From an uncultured Roseibium sp. (lineage in GTDB: Bacteria > Pseudomonadota > Alphaproteobacteria > Rhizobiales > Stappiaceae), in contig NZ_OY780957.1 in NCBI RefSeq assembly GCF_963675985.1, positions 62,001-126,000 of the forward strand: a stretch of DNA of 64,000 nt, given 5' to 3'. The position numbers were made by a program, and so were the translations under genes. Within the stretch, counting starts at the first letter, position 1. Each line of letters starts with the position of its first letter. The notes beneath the pieces were generated by a model, which had not been told where the DNA came from, made no database searches, and worked only from the letters and a program-made list of their open reading frames with translations. This document shows, piece by piece, positions 43,945-52,962 of the stretch.

Positions 43945-45606
43945 TTGAAGCAGGATTCCCTGGCGGGGCGGGTCATGGACATGTTGGAGAGGCGATGGAA
44001 CGACACCGTCTTTCACGTCGTTTCCCGGTCTCAAGCCCCGCTGGATTTGACCGGGCAAACCCTTCATGATCGCGCCCTGCAGATCGGTGACCATTGGCGC
44101 AACCTGCTGGGACCGGGGCAGCAGTCTCTGGTGATCGTCCTGCCCGCTGGCGAATCCCTTCTTGTGACGATTCTGGCGGGCCTGCTGACGGAAGGGATTT
44201 CCCTGACATTCACCGCCCAGCCCAGATCCGGGAGCCGCACGAATCATCTGGCACACGTACTGACCGACAGCGATGCATCGGCCGTCGTCTGTGACGAAGT
44301 CAGTCGGAACAGAATTCTGGCCGTGCTCGCGGCAGCGGGGCATGCGGACATACCCGTATTGGCCGTTGACGGTGCCCAGCCCATGCCCCCGTTACCGTTG
44401 CGTCGGAGCGATCCAAACCGCACCCGGCCCCTGATTGTTCAATACACTTCGGGCTCGACCCGGGCACCTAAAGGGGTGGGGATCAGCGCAGAAAATATTT
44501 TGGCGAATTGCAGTGACGTGATGCAGTACTGGGGCATGGACGCTGACACCCGATTTGTGAACTGGCTGCCCCACTACCATGACATGGGCCTGATGGGAGG
44601 GATCCTGTACCCGCTGCTCAGCGGTGCCTATTCAGTTCAGATGAGCCCGTTTGAAATGGTCCGGAATCCCGCCTTCTGGTTGCGCACGATCAGCGAAACG
44701 CGGGCCACGTTCAGCGGCGGGCCGGCTTTTGCCTTTTCGGAATGCCTGAAACGGATCAGTGACGACGACATAGACGGCATTGACCTGTCCAGCTGGGATC
44801 GGGCGTTTTGCGGAGCTGAACCGGTGCCGGCGGGACTACTGGACGCTTTCCACGATCGTTTTTCGCCGTATGGGCTGCGCCGTTCGGCAATTTTTGCGTG
44901 TTTCGGCTTGGCGGAATATACTCTCTTCGCAGCCGGCGCCCCCGAAACGGAGCCACTGCCCGGGGATGGAACGGATCGCACCCATCCCTGTGTTGTGCCC
45001 GGCGACGTCGCGAACAGGCTCAAGATTGTCGACCCAATCCAAAAGCACGCAATGCCCGAAGGTGAAACAGGTGAAATCTGGCTTTCCGGGCCATCCGTGA
45101 GCGCGGGTTATATCGGGCTCGACGCAGAAACACGGGACACTTTCGTTACGAAGGACTTTGGCGCCGGGCCGCAGCGATGGCTGCGCACCGGCGATCTGGG
45201 AGTCCTGCGTGACAAGCATCTCTTCATAAACGGGCGGATCAAGGATCTGATTATCGTCAACGGACGCAAGATCGCGGCCGCGGAACTGGAATGGCTGGCG
45301 GCGCAGGCTGACGCGACCTTGAACCCCTATGCCGCTGCGGCGTTCCAAAGGGATATCGAAGATACGGGCAAGGCCGTTCTCCTGATCGAATGCAAGACGG
45401 GTAAGGCTCTTCCTTCAAAGATCGAGAGCGATCGGATCTGCAACAGCATCAGGCGCACTGTCTATGGAGAGTGGGGCATCCATCTGGACGAGGTGAGAAT
45501 CCTTCGACGCGGTACCCTGAAACGAACCACGAGCGGGAAAATCCGAAGGCGCGTCATTGCTGAGGATTATCGCACCGGATCCCCCCAGCACGAACAGGAA
45601 ACCTGA
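43945..45606 (+). CDS. Fatty acyl-AMP ligase (FAAL), unit 2
   Basis: 553 aa from a TTG at 43945 with GGGAG 9 bases upstream; TTG 43930 and ATG 43975 are alternatives. ATP-binding P-loop LIVQYTSGSTRAPKGVGIS near residue 160, then NWLPHYHDMGLMGGILYPL, GGPAFAFSECLKRI, FACFGLAEYTLFAAG, and the hinge RWLRTGDLGVL-LFINGRIKDLIIVNGRKI and final TTSGKIRRRVIAE. The HDMGLMGG and YTLFAAG blocks are of the FAAL kind, which form acyl-AMP and pass the chain directly to an ACP. Partner ACP is two genes downstream. Its stop shares a base with the next start (TGATG). Confidence 0.92.
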   Translation: MKQDSLAGRVMDMLERRWNDTVFHVVSRSQAPLDLTGQTLHDRALQIGDHWRNLLGPGQQSLVIVLPAGESLLVTILAGLLTEGISLTFTAQPRSGSRTNHLAHVLTDSDASAVVCDEVSRNRILAVLAAAGHADIPVLAVDGAQPMPPLPLRRSDPNRTRPLIVQYTSGSTRAPKGVGISAENILANCSDVMQYWGMDADTRFVNWLPHYHDMGLMGGILYPLLSGAYSVQMSPFEMVRNPAFWLRTISETRATFSGGPAFAFSECLKRISDDDIDGIDLSSWDRAFCGAEPVPAGLLDAFHDRFSPYGLRRSAIFACFGLAEYTLFAAGAPETEPLPGDGTDRTHPCVVPGDVANRLKIVDPIQKHAMPEGETGEIWLSGPSVSAGYIGLDAETRDTFVTKDFGAGPQRWLRTGDLGVLRDKHLFINGRIKDLIIVNGRKIAAAELEWLAAQADATLNPYAAAAFQRDIEDTGKAVLLIECKTGKALPSKIESDRICNSIRRTVYGEWGIHLDEVRILRRGTLKRTTSGKIRRRVIAEDYRTGSPQHEQET

Positions 45607-46274
45607 TGGCACTTGTCGGTGTTCACTCATGGGACGACCCCGCGCAGTTCCTGACCGATCCACAGACAATAACCAGCCTGTTGAGCAATGCCGCGGATTT
45701 CGAAGTCTGCGCCATGGACGACGATCTGGATGTGCTGGAGGCACGGACGGGCGAGGATTTCAGCATGCGCGACAAAAAGGCACTGGTCCTGGTGCTCTAC
45801 GGGGCCAGCTTCAACCTTGCCCACACGCTGGGCAACATCGCTCACTGGATTTTGACGCTCCCCAAAGAAGAGCGGCTCGATGTCGCCGACCAGGCCTGGG
45901 TCGACGGGAATCTCGAAGAGCTTTTGTCGATCTGCGCGTCGCCAAAGTACATTTATCGCATGGCACGCAAGCCTGTAACGGTGGATGGCGTGAAATTGGC
46001 GCAGAACGATACCTTGCGCCTGCAGTTACTTTCCATCAACCGTGGCACCGCTGTCGGCAACCTGGCTTTCGGGCATGGGCTGCATCGCTGCGTCGGAGCC
46101 GCTCTGTCTCGCCGCGTGTTCAAATCCGCCCTGCCTCGGCTGTTTCAGCGTTTTCCCGACATCACCCTGGTGCCTCGGGGGCATCGCTACTTTGACATGT
46201 CACAGACGATTGCCATGTCCAGCCTTCCTTGCCGTTTGTCTTTCGCTTCTTCGAGTAACCGGGAAAACACATGA
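45606..46274 (+). CDS. Internally deleted cytochrome P450, unit 2
   Basis: 222 aa. Residues 1-50 (DDPAQFLTDPQTITSLL to ARTGEDFS) align with the N-terminus of the first P450 domain of unit 1. From there the sequence jumps to KALVLVLYGASFNLAHTLGN, which aligns with the second domain and runs to its end, including haem loop LAFGHGLHRCVGAALSRR. About 500 residues are missing, joined at a shared E-D-F-S (GA-GATTTC) motif present at both places in unit 1. Normal P450s need about 400 residues, so this is probably inactive or a haem-binding remnant. Overlaps FAAL and ACP genes, so the frame is intact. Confidence 0.82.
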   Translation: MALVGVHSWDDPAQFLTDPQTITSLLSNAADFEVCAMDDDLDVLEARTGEDFSMRDKKALVLVLYGASFNLAHTLGNIAHWILTLPKEERLDVADQAWVDGNLEELLSICASPKYIYRMARKPVTVDGVKLAQNDTLRLQLLSINRGTAVGNLAFGHGLHRCVGAALSRRVFKSALPRLFQRFPDITLVPRGHRYFDMSQTIAMSSLPCRLSFASSSNRENT

Positions 46275-46528
46275 CCGAAAATATAGCCCTGTCCGATATT
46301 CAGGACTTCCTTATGGCTCGGATCGCAAAGGTCACCGGCACCGACGCCTCGAATCTCGGTCCCGACTCGGTTCTCCTGGATCTTGGCTTGCGATCCATCG
46401 ATGCGGTCATTTTGTCAGGGCAGGTCGAGGACGAGTTTCAGACCGAAATCAGCCCGTCATTAATCTTTGAACACGAAACCCTTGGCAGCTTTGCGAATGC
46501 CATTTTGACCCACCTCTCATCACAATGA
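46271..46528 (+). CDS. Acyl carrier protein, unit 2
   Basis: 85 aa with phosphopantetheine Ser in LLDLGLRSIDAVILSGQVED near residue 40 and a DEFQTEISPSLIFEHETLGSFANAI helix pattern. Overlaps the P450 remnant (ATGA) and the carbamoyltransferase start (ATGA). Likely loaded by the FAAL. Confidence 0.9.
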   Translation: MTENIALSDIQDFLMARIAKVTGTDASNLGPDSVLLDLGLRSIDAVILSGQVEDEFQTEISPSLIFEHETLGSFANAILTHLSSQ

Positions 46529-48210
46529 GCACGTGGTATCTCGGACTATCGACCTCTGGGCATGATCCCGCGATGGCATTGGTTGACGCTGGCGGAGAGA
46601 TCGTTTTTGCCGAGGCCACGGAGCGGTTCTTGCAGGACAAACGCGCCTGGGGAGTGACACCTGACCATGTCTCTCATGTGTCGTCAGCGCTGCGACAATG
46701 CGGCTTCGACCACATGGAAGACCAACTCATTGTCTCGACCAGTTGGACGCTGATCAAGGGCGATCTGCCGGTTCAGGTGTCGAACACAATGCTTCCGGCG
46801 GCGGATGGGCTTTGGCTTCGAAGCCTGCAGGCAGCGGCCCAAACCAACGCCGGAGCCTCGCTCTTGCGGTTGGGTTTGTGCACCCGAATGCCCGAGGTCA
46901 TGCGCTTTGACCACCATTTGTGTCACGCGGCTGCCGCGGCGTATCAATCCGGTTTTACCAACGCTACCTGCGTGGTGATGGACGGCGAGGGAGAGGCCGG
47001 AGCGCTCTCGGTTTTCGATATGAGCGATCGCAAACTCAAACGCAGGTGGCGATCCTGGGGGCCAGGAAGTTTGGGCACCTTCTTTGCGTGGATCACGGGT
47101 GCTTGCGGGTTCGACTGGCGCTTGGGTGAAGAGTGGAAGGTGATGGGACTGGCCGCCTATGGTCGCGTCATTCCGGAGTTGGTCGCCAGCCTGGCCAAGC
47201 TGTTGGTTGTGGATCGCGGGCGGCTGCTGTTCAGCGATGAGACCAGCTTGGCGGAGGTTCAGGCCACCGCGGCGCGCTATTCACGCTCACCGAATGACCC
47301 GATCATGCACGCGGCCGATCTTGCCGCATCGGGGCAAGCCGCTTTTGCGCTTTTGGCGGATCAGGTGCTTGGTTTCTGCGCGTCCGAGGGGGCCGGAGAC
47401 GGGAACCTCATCCTGTCCGGCGGCTGCGCTCTCAATTCCTCATACAACGGAACAATCGCTCGGCGGCTCGGGTTCGACAGGGTGTTTGTACCACCGGCCC
47501 CCGCAGACGATGGCAATGCGATCGGGGCCGCCATTCTGGCTTGGACCAAAGATCAGAGCCGCGATGCCATACCGTTCGGGACGGCCACAGCCTACCTTGG
47601 CACGCGCGCCTCGAAGCGCTCTGTTCTCAAGGCAAAACAAGGTGCGGGACCGCTGATCGTATCGGACCTGTCCAGGCCGTCCGCTCCCGTCATTGCCGAG
47701 CGTTTGGCGCAAGGCAAGATCCTGGGCGTCTTCCGGGGGCAAGCGGAATTCGGACCACGGGCCCTGGGCAACCGTTCGATCCTTGCCGATCCGCGCGGGG
47801 CCGATACGAAAGATCGGATCAATCGCGAAATCAAGGGACGCGAGGCCTATCGCCCTTTCGCGCCCATTGTCCAGGACAAATGCGCCGACCAGTGGTTCAA
47901 CGACGCCCAACCCTCACCCTATATGTCCTTTACCAAAAGATGGCGGCCTGAGGTGATCGATCGGGTTCCCGCGGTTGTGCATGAAGACGGCACCGGTCGA
48001 TTGCAGACGGTGGACGAGAACAGCAACCCGTGGCTCGATGAACTGGTTGGCGCCTTGGGACGTATCACCTCTGTGCCAATCGTCCTCAACACCAGTTTCA
48101 ACATCATGGGCAAGCCGATCGTGCACTCGGTCGAAGATGCGATTGCCTTACTCATGACCTCGGGCCTGGATGGTATCCTGCTCGAAGACACACTGCTTGA
48201 AAAAGCCTGA
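46525..48210 (+). CDS. Carbamoyltransferase, NodU/CmcH family, unit 2
   Basis: 561 aa, full length. N-terminal Kae1-like domain: YLGLSTSGHDPAMALVD, DHHLCHAAAAAYQSGF (metal His motif), CVVMDGEGEAGAL, LILSGGCALNSSYNG. C-terminal YrdC-like domain: FRGQAEFGPRALGNRSILADPRG and GREAYRPFAPIVQ. The family transfers a carbamoyl group from carbamoyl phosphate (via carbamoyl-AMP) to a hydroxyl, as in Nod factor and cephamycin synthesis. The hydroxyl acceptor here may be made by the P450s. Last gene of unit 2. Confidence 0.93.
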   Translation: MSTWYLGLSTSGHDPAMALVDAGGEIVFAEATERFLQDKRAWGVTPDHVSHVSSALRQCGFDHMEDQLIVSTSWTLIKGDLPVQVSNTMLPAADGLWLRSLQAAAQTNAGASLLRLGLCTRMPEVMRFDHHLCHAAAAAYQSGFTNATCVVMDGEGEAGALSVFDMSDRKLKRRWRSWGPGSLGTFFAWITGACGFDWRLGEEWKVMGLAAYGRVIPELVASLAKLLVVDRGRLLFSDETSLAEVQATAARYSRSPNDPIMHAADLAASGQAAFALLADQVLGFCASEGAGDGNLILSGGCALNSSYNGTIARRLGFDRVFVPPAPADDGNAIGAAILAWTKDQSRDAIPFGTATAYLGTRASKRSVLKAKQGAGPLIVSDLSRPSAPVIAERLAQGKILGVFRGQAEFGPRALGNRSILADPRGADTKDRINREIKGREAYRPFAPIVQDKCADQWFNDAQPSPYMSFTKRWRPEVIDRVPAVVHEDGTGRLQTVDENSNPWLDELVGALGRITSVPIVLNTSFNIMGKPIVHSVEDAIALLMTSGLDGILLEDTLLEKA

Positions 48211-48460
48211 TACATTCGGTTTGAGTACATGCTCTGAGCCCCGACATTCCTCTGATTTTGAGGAGATGCCTTGGGTTGCGGCTCCGAGACCCAACCTTGG
48301 AGCGCCGGAAGCTGGAATTTTCCGGCTGCTATCGCTGTGACGTGCTGGTTGGCCGTGCAAACGGCGCAACGCAGTCCGATGGCCGGAACGAACCACCGAA
48401 GGCCGTGTTTGGAACCCGTTCCGCGGCGTCGCGGGTCTTGTCCGATATCCCGTATCGACC
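48211..48460. other. Gap after carbamoyltransferase with two hairpins
   Basis: No gene recognised in either strand. Two stem-loops: TTGGGT/ACCCAA (48271-48294) and GCCGGAA/TTCCGGC (48304-48326). Without T-runs they are weak terminator candidates for the biosynthetic operon. The region ends in direct repeat R2. Confidence 0.4.
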
Positions 48461-48530
48461 TGCGACACGCTCCTGGCCGAACAGGCTCCAAACACGTTCA
48501 GATAGGTACCTCTTTTTGTGGTTGGTATTA
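48461..48530 (+). repeat. Direct repeat R2 downstream of unit 2
   Basis: Matches R1 (43849-43917) through GACACG, CGAACAGG-TCCAAAC, TTCAGATAGGTACCT and TTGTGGTTGGTAT. Its end overlaps the stop of the truncated autotransporter gene on the other strand, so it may be a recombination junction. Confidence 0.7.
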
Positions 48531-50036
48531 GAACCGCAGTGTCAGCAAGGCTTCGGCGCCGTGGGACTGGCTATCGTTGCCGAGCGTGCCCTCGTAGGTG
48601 ATATCGAGCGTCGCGTTTTGGCCGACCTTGCCGCGGAAGCCGGCCGTGATGGCGGCCTGGTCGCGGTCAAGCGCGGCCCCGGTGACGCGGAAGGTATTGC
48701 CGCCGGAGAGGAACCGCATGCTCGTCTCCGCATCGACATCGCCGAACGTATGCTGCCAGGCGAGCGAGCCGGTCAGGCTCACGGGCCCCTCGAGGAACTT
48801 GCTGAGATCCTGCTCGAAACGCACGCCAAGGGTGGTAATGCCCTGCGTGAGCTCGGATGAGTCCACCGACAGGGCGGCCGCGCCACCCGATTCCGTGAAG
48901 CTGTCGGTCCTCTGATAGACGATCGCCTGGTTCGCGAAGGGCTCGAACCGGGTCGCGTTGTAGCGCGCCAGATAGCCCAGTTCGATGAAGCCTTGGCCGG
49001 TCTGTGCCGAATAGTCGGCGCCGAGATCGTTGGTGAGGCTGGCGACGGTCACCGTGCGGTCGGCGGAAACATCGTTCCAGCCGTAGCTGGCGCCGAGCCG
49101 CAGGCCGATCGCGCCGATCTGGTAGGTGTCGGTGTCGCTGGTGGCGTCGACGCCGTCGGCGCGGGTGTGGGTGTTGCCGTAGCCGGCGAAGAGGCCGGCC
49201 CGCCAGCCGTCCAGGATTTCCCGGTCCATGCCGATGATGGCACCGCCGCTGAAGCTCCGCAGGCCGGTCACACCGGTGCTGCCGTCAAGCTGTGCCCAAT
49301 TGCCGTAGCCCTTGGCCCACAGAACCGGTCCGCCGCTCGCCTGCACCTCCTCGTCGGCCTTGTCGCCATGGGTGGCGACTTCCGCCATCTGCATCGCCGC
49401 GACGCCGGAGAAGGAGGAGCGGATGCGGCTGTCTACGACGTTACGGGTCACCCCGGTCTCCGCCATCATCGCTGTGGACGTGCCGACATAGGTATCGCCG
49501 GAGAGCGTCTGGAAGGTCTTGTCGACGTTGCCGTTCTGGCTCCACACGGCCGCTTTGTAAAGCGGATCGCTTTCACCGAGGCTGGAGACGGCGTACGCCG
49601 CAGAACGGGCGTTGGTGTTGTTGCCGGAGACGGTCGACCCGAATGTATTGCCGTTGCGCTGCAGCGCGACGGAGACGTCGTTCGTGTCATAGGTCACGTC
49701 GGCATTGAGGAAGGCGAAATTGTCCGTCACGGTCGTGAAGGTGCCCGTCACGCCGTTGGTCGCGCTGATGATCTTGTGCGAGGTGCCGATCGCGTAGTCG
49801 GAATCGCTCGCGCCGCTCACGGCGGAGACGGAGAGCGTTGTGCCATTCGAGATCGTGACCGTGCCGCCCGTCGTGTCCCGGACGACCTTCAGCAGGTCCG
49901 ATGTGCCGTCGCTCGCCAGCTCCGCGACAAGCGTCGAACCGTCGACGAATTCGACGTCGCCGCCCTTCACGGTCAGCGTGCCGCTTATGCTGCGATTATC
50001 GCGACGGCCCTTAAAAGGGAGCTCGGAGGCACACAC
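48528..50036 (-). pseudogene. 5'-truncated autotransporter with beta-barrel domain
   Basis: About 500 residues remain. The first 15 codons (MCASELPFKGRRDNRS) belong to other DNA. From about 49985 down the sequence is genuine passenger-end (SGTLTVKGGDVEF, VVRDTTGGTVTISNGTTLSV), followed by the C-terminal beta-barrel of about 270 residues (VLWAKGYGNWAQLDGSTGV, GAIIGMDREILDGWRAGLFAGYG, FIELGYLARYNATRFEPFANQAI) ending in the outer-membrane signature LLTLRF. The signal peptide and most of the passenger are missing, so secretion is not possible unless joined elsewhere. Confidence 0.8.
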
Positions 50037-50285
50037 CGCGCAGTCAAAACAATTCGTAGATGGACTGGCGCAGGTGAACGGACAGCGATTAATTGGCTGT
50101 CAGCTGAAAACGGGCCAAGTGGACCACATTTGGCGATGTTGGCTCACAACTCAGATTCTGTTTTGGAAGCGTTTCTCACAATGGCCGGCAGAGAGCGTGT
50201 AATTGTCGATTTACAGGTAACCCGAGTCCGCGATGAGTTACTGACAGCCTTGGTCAAGATCGATGACCTTTTGGGAATCCAATAA
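49988..50285 (+). pseudogene. Fragment of a small island-borne DNA-binding-like protein
   Basis: An open frame gives YAAIIATALKRELGG, THRAVKTIRRWTGAGERTA, WLSAENGPSGPHLAML, SVLEAFLTMAGR and LLTALVKIDDLLGIQ, then stops. This resembles a family of about 100 residue proteins on alphaproteobacterial mobile elements, with a helix-turn-helix-like N-terminal half. The start codon and first few residues are lost at the junction with the truncated autotransporter. The frame runs on antisense through the autotransporter only by chance. Confidence 0.55.
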
Positions 50286-50488
50286 AAAACTCCCCTTCAT
50301 TCAATCATCTGGCCAGCAGCAAACTTGACCGATCGACGCCACGACTTTCACCTATATTGCTCTTCCCCGCGCATCTGTTGATTTTCACTGAGAACTGACC
50401 CGGTAAGGCCTGATTTTTTCACTGAGAACTGACCCATGTTTAAACCCACCCCTGCGTGATTTCGGCGGGGGACGACGGAGTGATAGAC

Positions 50489-52018
50489 ATGGCGTTGTTG
50501 AGCGTTATCAGACGCTGGCATTTTCGTGATCAGCTTTCGATCCGGGAGATCTCCCGACGCACCGGATTGTCCCGGAACACAGTGCGCAAGTATCTGCGCG
50601 CGGATACGGTTGAACCCGCGTTCCAGGTTCCCGAACGGCCCAGCAAACTCGATGCCTTTGCCGACAAGCTGTCGGCCTGGCTGCGCGCGGAGACCACCAA
50701 ATCGCGCAAGCAGAAACGGACGATCAAGCAGTTGCACGCCGACCTGGTGAGCCTCGGCTATGATGGTTCCTATGGCCGGGTGGCCGCTTTTGCGCGTGAC
50801 TGGAAAGCGGACCGGCAGCGCGAACAGCAGACAAGCGGCCGCGGAACCTTCGTGCCGCTGGCGTTCGAGCCCGGTGAAGCCTTCCAGTTCGACTGGTCAG
50901 AAGACTGGGCGATCATCGGCGGCGAGCGGACCAAGTTGCAGGTTGCCCACTTCAAGCTCAGTTACAGCCGGGCCTTCATCGTCCGTGCCTATCTCCTGCA
51001 AACCCACGAGATGCTGTTCGACGCCCACAACCATGCCTTCCGGGTTCTGGGCGGTGTTCCCCGGCGCGGGATCTATGACAATATGAAGACCGCTGTCGAC
51101 AAGGTCGGGCGCGGCAAGGAACGCCAGGTGAACGCCCGCTTCTCGGCTCTTGTCAGCCATTATCTTTTCGAAGCCGAGTTCTGTAATCCGGCTTCCGGAT
51201 GGGAGAAGGGTCAGGTCGAGAAGAATGTACGGGATGCCCGGCACAGGCTTTGGCAACCGATGCCGCGCGTGGCCAGCCTCGAGGAATTGAACGACTGGTT
51301 GGAAAACCGCTGCAAAGATCTCTGGCAGACCATCCCGCATGGAACGCAACCTGGGACGATCGCAGATATCTGGGCCGAAGAAGTCTCCAAGCTTATGGAG
51401 GTCGGCCGTCTCTTCGACGGCTTTGTCGAATTTGCCAAGCGGGTCTCGCCAACCTGCCTGGTTCACTTTGAGCGTAACCGCTACAGCGTGCCGGCATCGT
51501 TCGCCAACCGTCCTGTCAGTTTGCGGGTCTATCCGGACAGGATCGTCGTGGTCGCGGAAGGCTTGAGCGTCTGCGAACATCACAGGATCATAAACCGCTC
51601 CCATGACCGGCCCGGCAGAACGGTCTATGACTGGCGGCATTATCTGGCCGTCATCCAACGCAAACCAGGTGCGCTTCGTAATGGCGCCCCCTTCGCCGAA
51701 CTACCGGAAGCCTTCAGGTCATTACAACGGTATTTGCTCAAGAAGCCTGGCGGGGACAGGGAAATGGCCGAGATCCTCGCTCTCGTGCTTCATCATGACG
51801 AGCAGGCTGTCCTGACGGCAGTCGAGACGGCATTGGAGGCAGGCGTTCCGACAAAGACGCATGTCCTCAACCTGCTGCACCGGCTGACGGACGGAAAGCC
51901 GGTGACCCCTCCGGTCATCCGGGCGCCGCAGGCCCTGTCTCTCAGCCAGGAACCGAAGGCCAATGTCGAACGCTATGATGCCTTGCGCAAACTGAAGGAG
52001 GCTCGCCATGCGTCATGA
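50489..52018 (+). CDS. istA: IS21-family transposase IstA
   Basis: 509 aa from the ATG at 50489 with GGAG at a good distance; a GTG start 11 codons earlier is possible. N-terminal helix-turn-helix (RDQLSIREISRRTGLSRNTVRKYL). DDE catalytic core: FQFDWSEDWAIIGG (first Asp), GIYDNMKTAVDKV (second Asp), ASGWEKGQVEKNVRDAR (Glu). C-terminal Mu-C-like barrel (HFERNRYSVPASFANRPVSLRVYPDRIVV). Intact, so the element may still move. Confidence 0.95.
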   Translation: MALLSVIRRWHFRDQLSIREISRRTGLSRNTVRKYLRADTVEPAFQVPERPSKLDAFADKLSAWLRAETTKSRKQKRTIKQLHADLVSLGYDGSYGRVAAFARDWKADRQREQQTSGRGTFVPLAFEPGEAFQFDWSEDWAIIGGERTKLQVAHFKLSYSRAFIVRAYLLQTHEMLFDAHNHAFRVLGGVPRRGIYDNMKTAVDKVGRGKERQVNARFSALVSHYLFEAEFCNPASGWEKGQVEKNVRDARHRLWQPMPRVASLEELNDWLENRCKDLWQTIPHGTQPGTIADIWAEEVSKLMEVGRLFDGFVEFAKRVSPTCLVHFERNRYSVPASFANRPVSLRVYPDRIVVVAEGLSVCEHHRIINRSHDRPGRTVYDWRHYLAVIQRKPGALRNGAPFAELPEAFRSLQRYLLKKPGGDREMAEILALVLHHDEQAVLTAVETALEAGVPTKTHVLNLLHRLTDGKPVTPPVIRAPQALSLSQEPKANVERYDALRKLKEARHAS

Positions 52019-52790
52019 TCCAGCCAGCGCCGCTGTCGTCATCATGCTCAAGAGCCTCAAAATGCACGGCATGGCTCAAGCTGTCGGCGACCTCACCGAA
52101 CAGGGTTCTCCCGCCTTCGAGGCTGCCATTCCGATCCTGTCCCAATTGCTCAAGGCAGAGACGGCGGAGCGGGAAGTCAGATCCGTGGCCTATCAGCTCA
52201 AGGTGGCACGCTTTCCAGCCTACAGGGACCTGAACGGATTCGACTTTGCCAGCAGCAAAGTCAACGAGGCGCTCGTGCGCCAACTTCACCGCTGCGAGTT
52301 CATCGAGCAGGCTCACAATGCCGTCTTCCTCGGAGGCCCCGGAACCGGGAAGACGCATCTTGCGACCGCCCTCGGCATCCAGGCCATCGAACATCACCGC
52401 AAACGTATCCGCTTCTTCTCCACCGTTGAACTCGTCAATGCGCTGGAACAGGAGAAAGCCCAGGGCAAGGTGGGGCAGATCGCCAACCGGCTCGTCCATT
52501 CCGATCTCGTGATCCTCGACGAGCTGGGATACCTGCCGTTCAGCGCGTCCGGCGGTGCTCTGCTCTTCCATCTTCTGAGCAAGCTCTACGAGCGCACCAG
52601 CGTCATCATCACCACCAACCTGAGCTTCTCGGAATGGGCCTCAGTCTTTGGGGACGCCAAGATGACCACCGCGCTGCTCGACCGGCTCACCCACCACTGC
52701 CATATCCTTGAAACCGGAAACGAAAGCTTCCGCTTCAAGAACAGCACCGCAAATCAGGCCGACAACGAAGGGAGGAAACCAAAATCTTGA
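52008..52790 (+). CDS. istB: IS21-family transposition ATP-binding protein IstB
   Basis: 260 aa. Walker A LGGPGTGKTHLATALG, Walker B LVILDELGYLPFSASGGALLFHLLSKLYERTS and sensor region IITTNLSFSEWASVFGDAKMTTALLDRLTHHCHILE. A DnaC-like AAA+ helper that loads the transposase on target DNA. Overlaps istA by 11 bases. Confidence 0.95.
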   Translation: MRHDPASAAVVIMLKSLKMHGMAQAVGDLTEQGSPAFEAAIPILSQLLKAETAEREVRSVAYQLKVARFPAYRDLNGFDFASSKVNEALVRQLHRCEFIEQAHNAVFLGGPGTGKTHLATALGIQAIEHHRKRIRFFSTVELVNALEQEKAQGKVGQIANRLVHSDLVILDELGYLPFSASGGALLFHLLSKLYERTSVIITTNLSFSEWASVFGDAKMTTALLDRLTHHCHILETGNESFRFKNSTANQADNEGRKPKS

Positions 52791-52962
52791 CCACGGCGTA
52801 ACTGCCGTTCCATACACAAAAGGTGGGTCAATTCTCGGTGGAAATACCGGGTCAGTTCTCAGTGAAAATCAACACACTGGCACGTTAGATCGGAATTGCC
52901 TATTAGGCCCCACCAACCTAATGTTGCATCATGAAATTAATTCACCCAAGGAGGGAAGGCGC

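Larger units (their letters stand above)
50376..52874 (+). mobile_element. IS21-family insertion sequence (complete)
   Basis: 2499 bases between inverted ends beginning TGTTGATTTTCACTGAGAAC (left, 50376) and its complement ending at 52874; at least 30 bases match at each end. A second inner copy of TTTTTCACTGAGAACTGACCC lies at 50414-50434, the multiple terminal repeats usual in IS21. It carries istA and istB. No matching target duplication is seen in the flanks (GCGCATC left, CACTGGC right). Confidence 0.92.

Noticed and set aside
47919..48491. 190-codon minus-strand frame over the end of the carbamoyltransferase
   Set aside because: Mostly antisense to a certain gene; the part in the gap has no recognisable protein pattern.
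48993..49987. Plus-strand frame upstream of the small island protein fragment
   Set aside because: It is antisense to the autotransporter barrel; only the part after about 49988 has protein-like sequence of its own.
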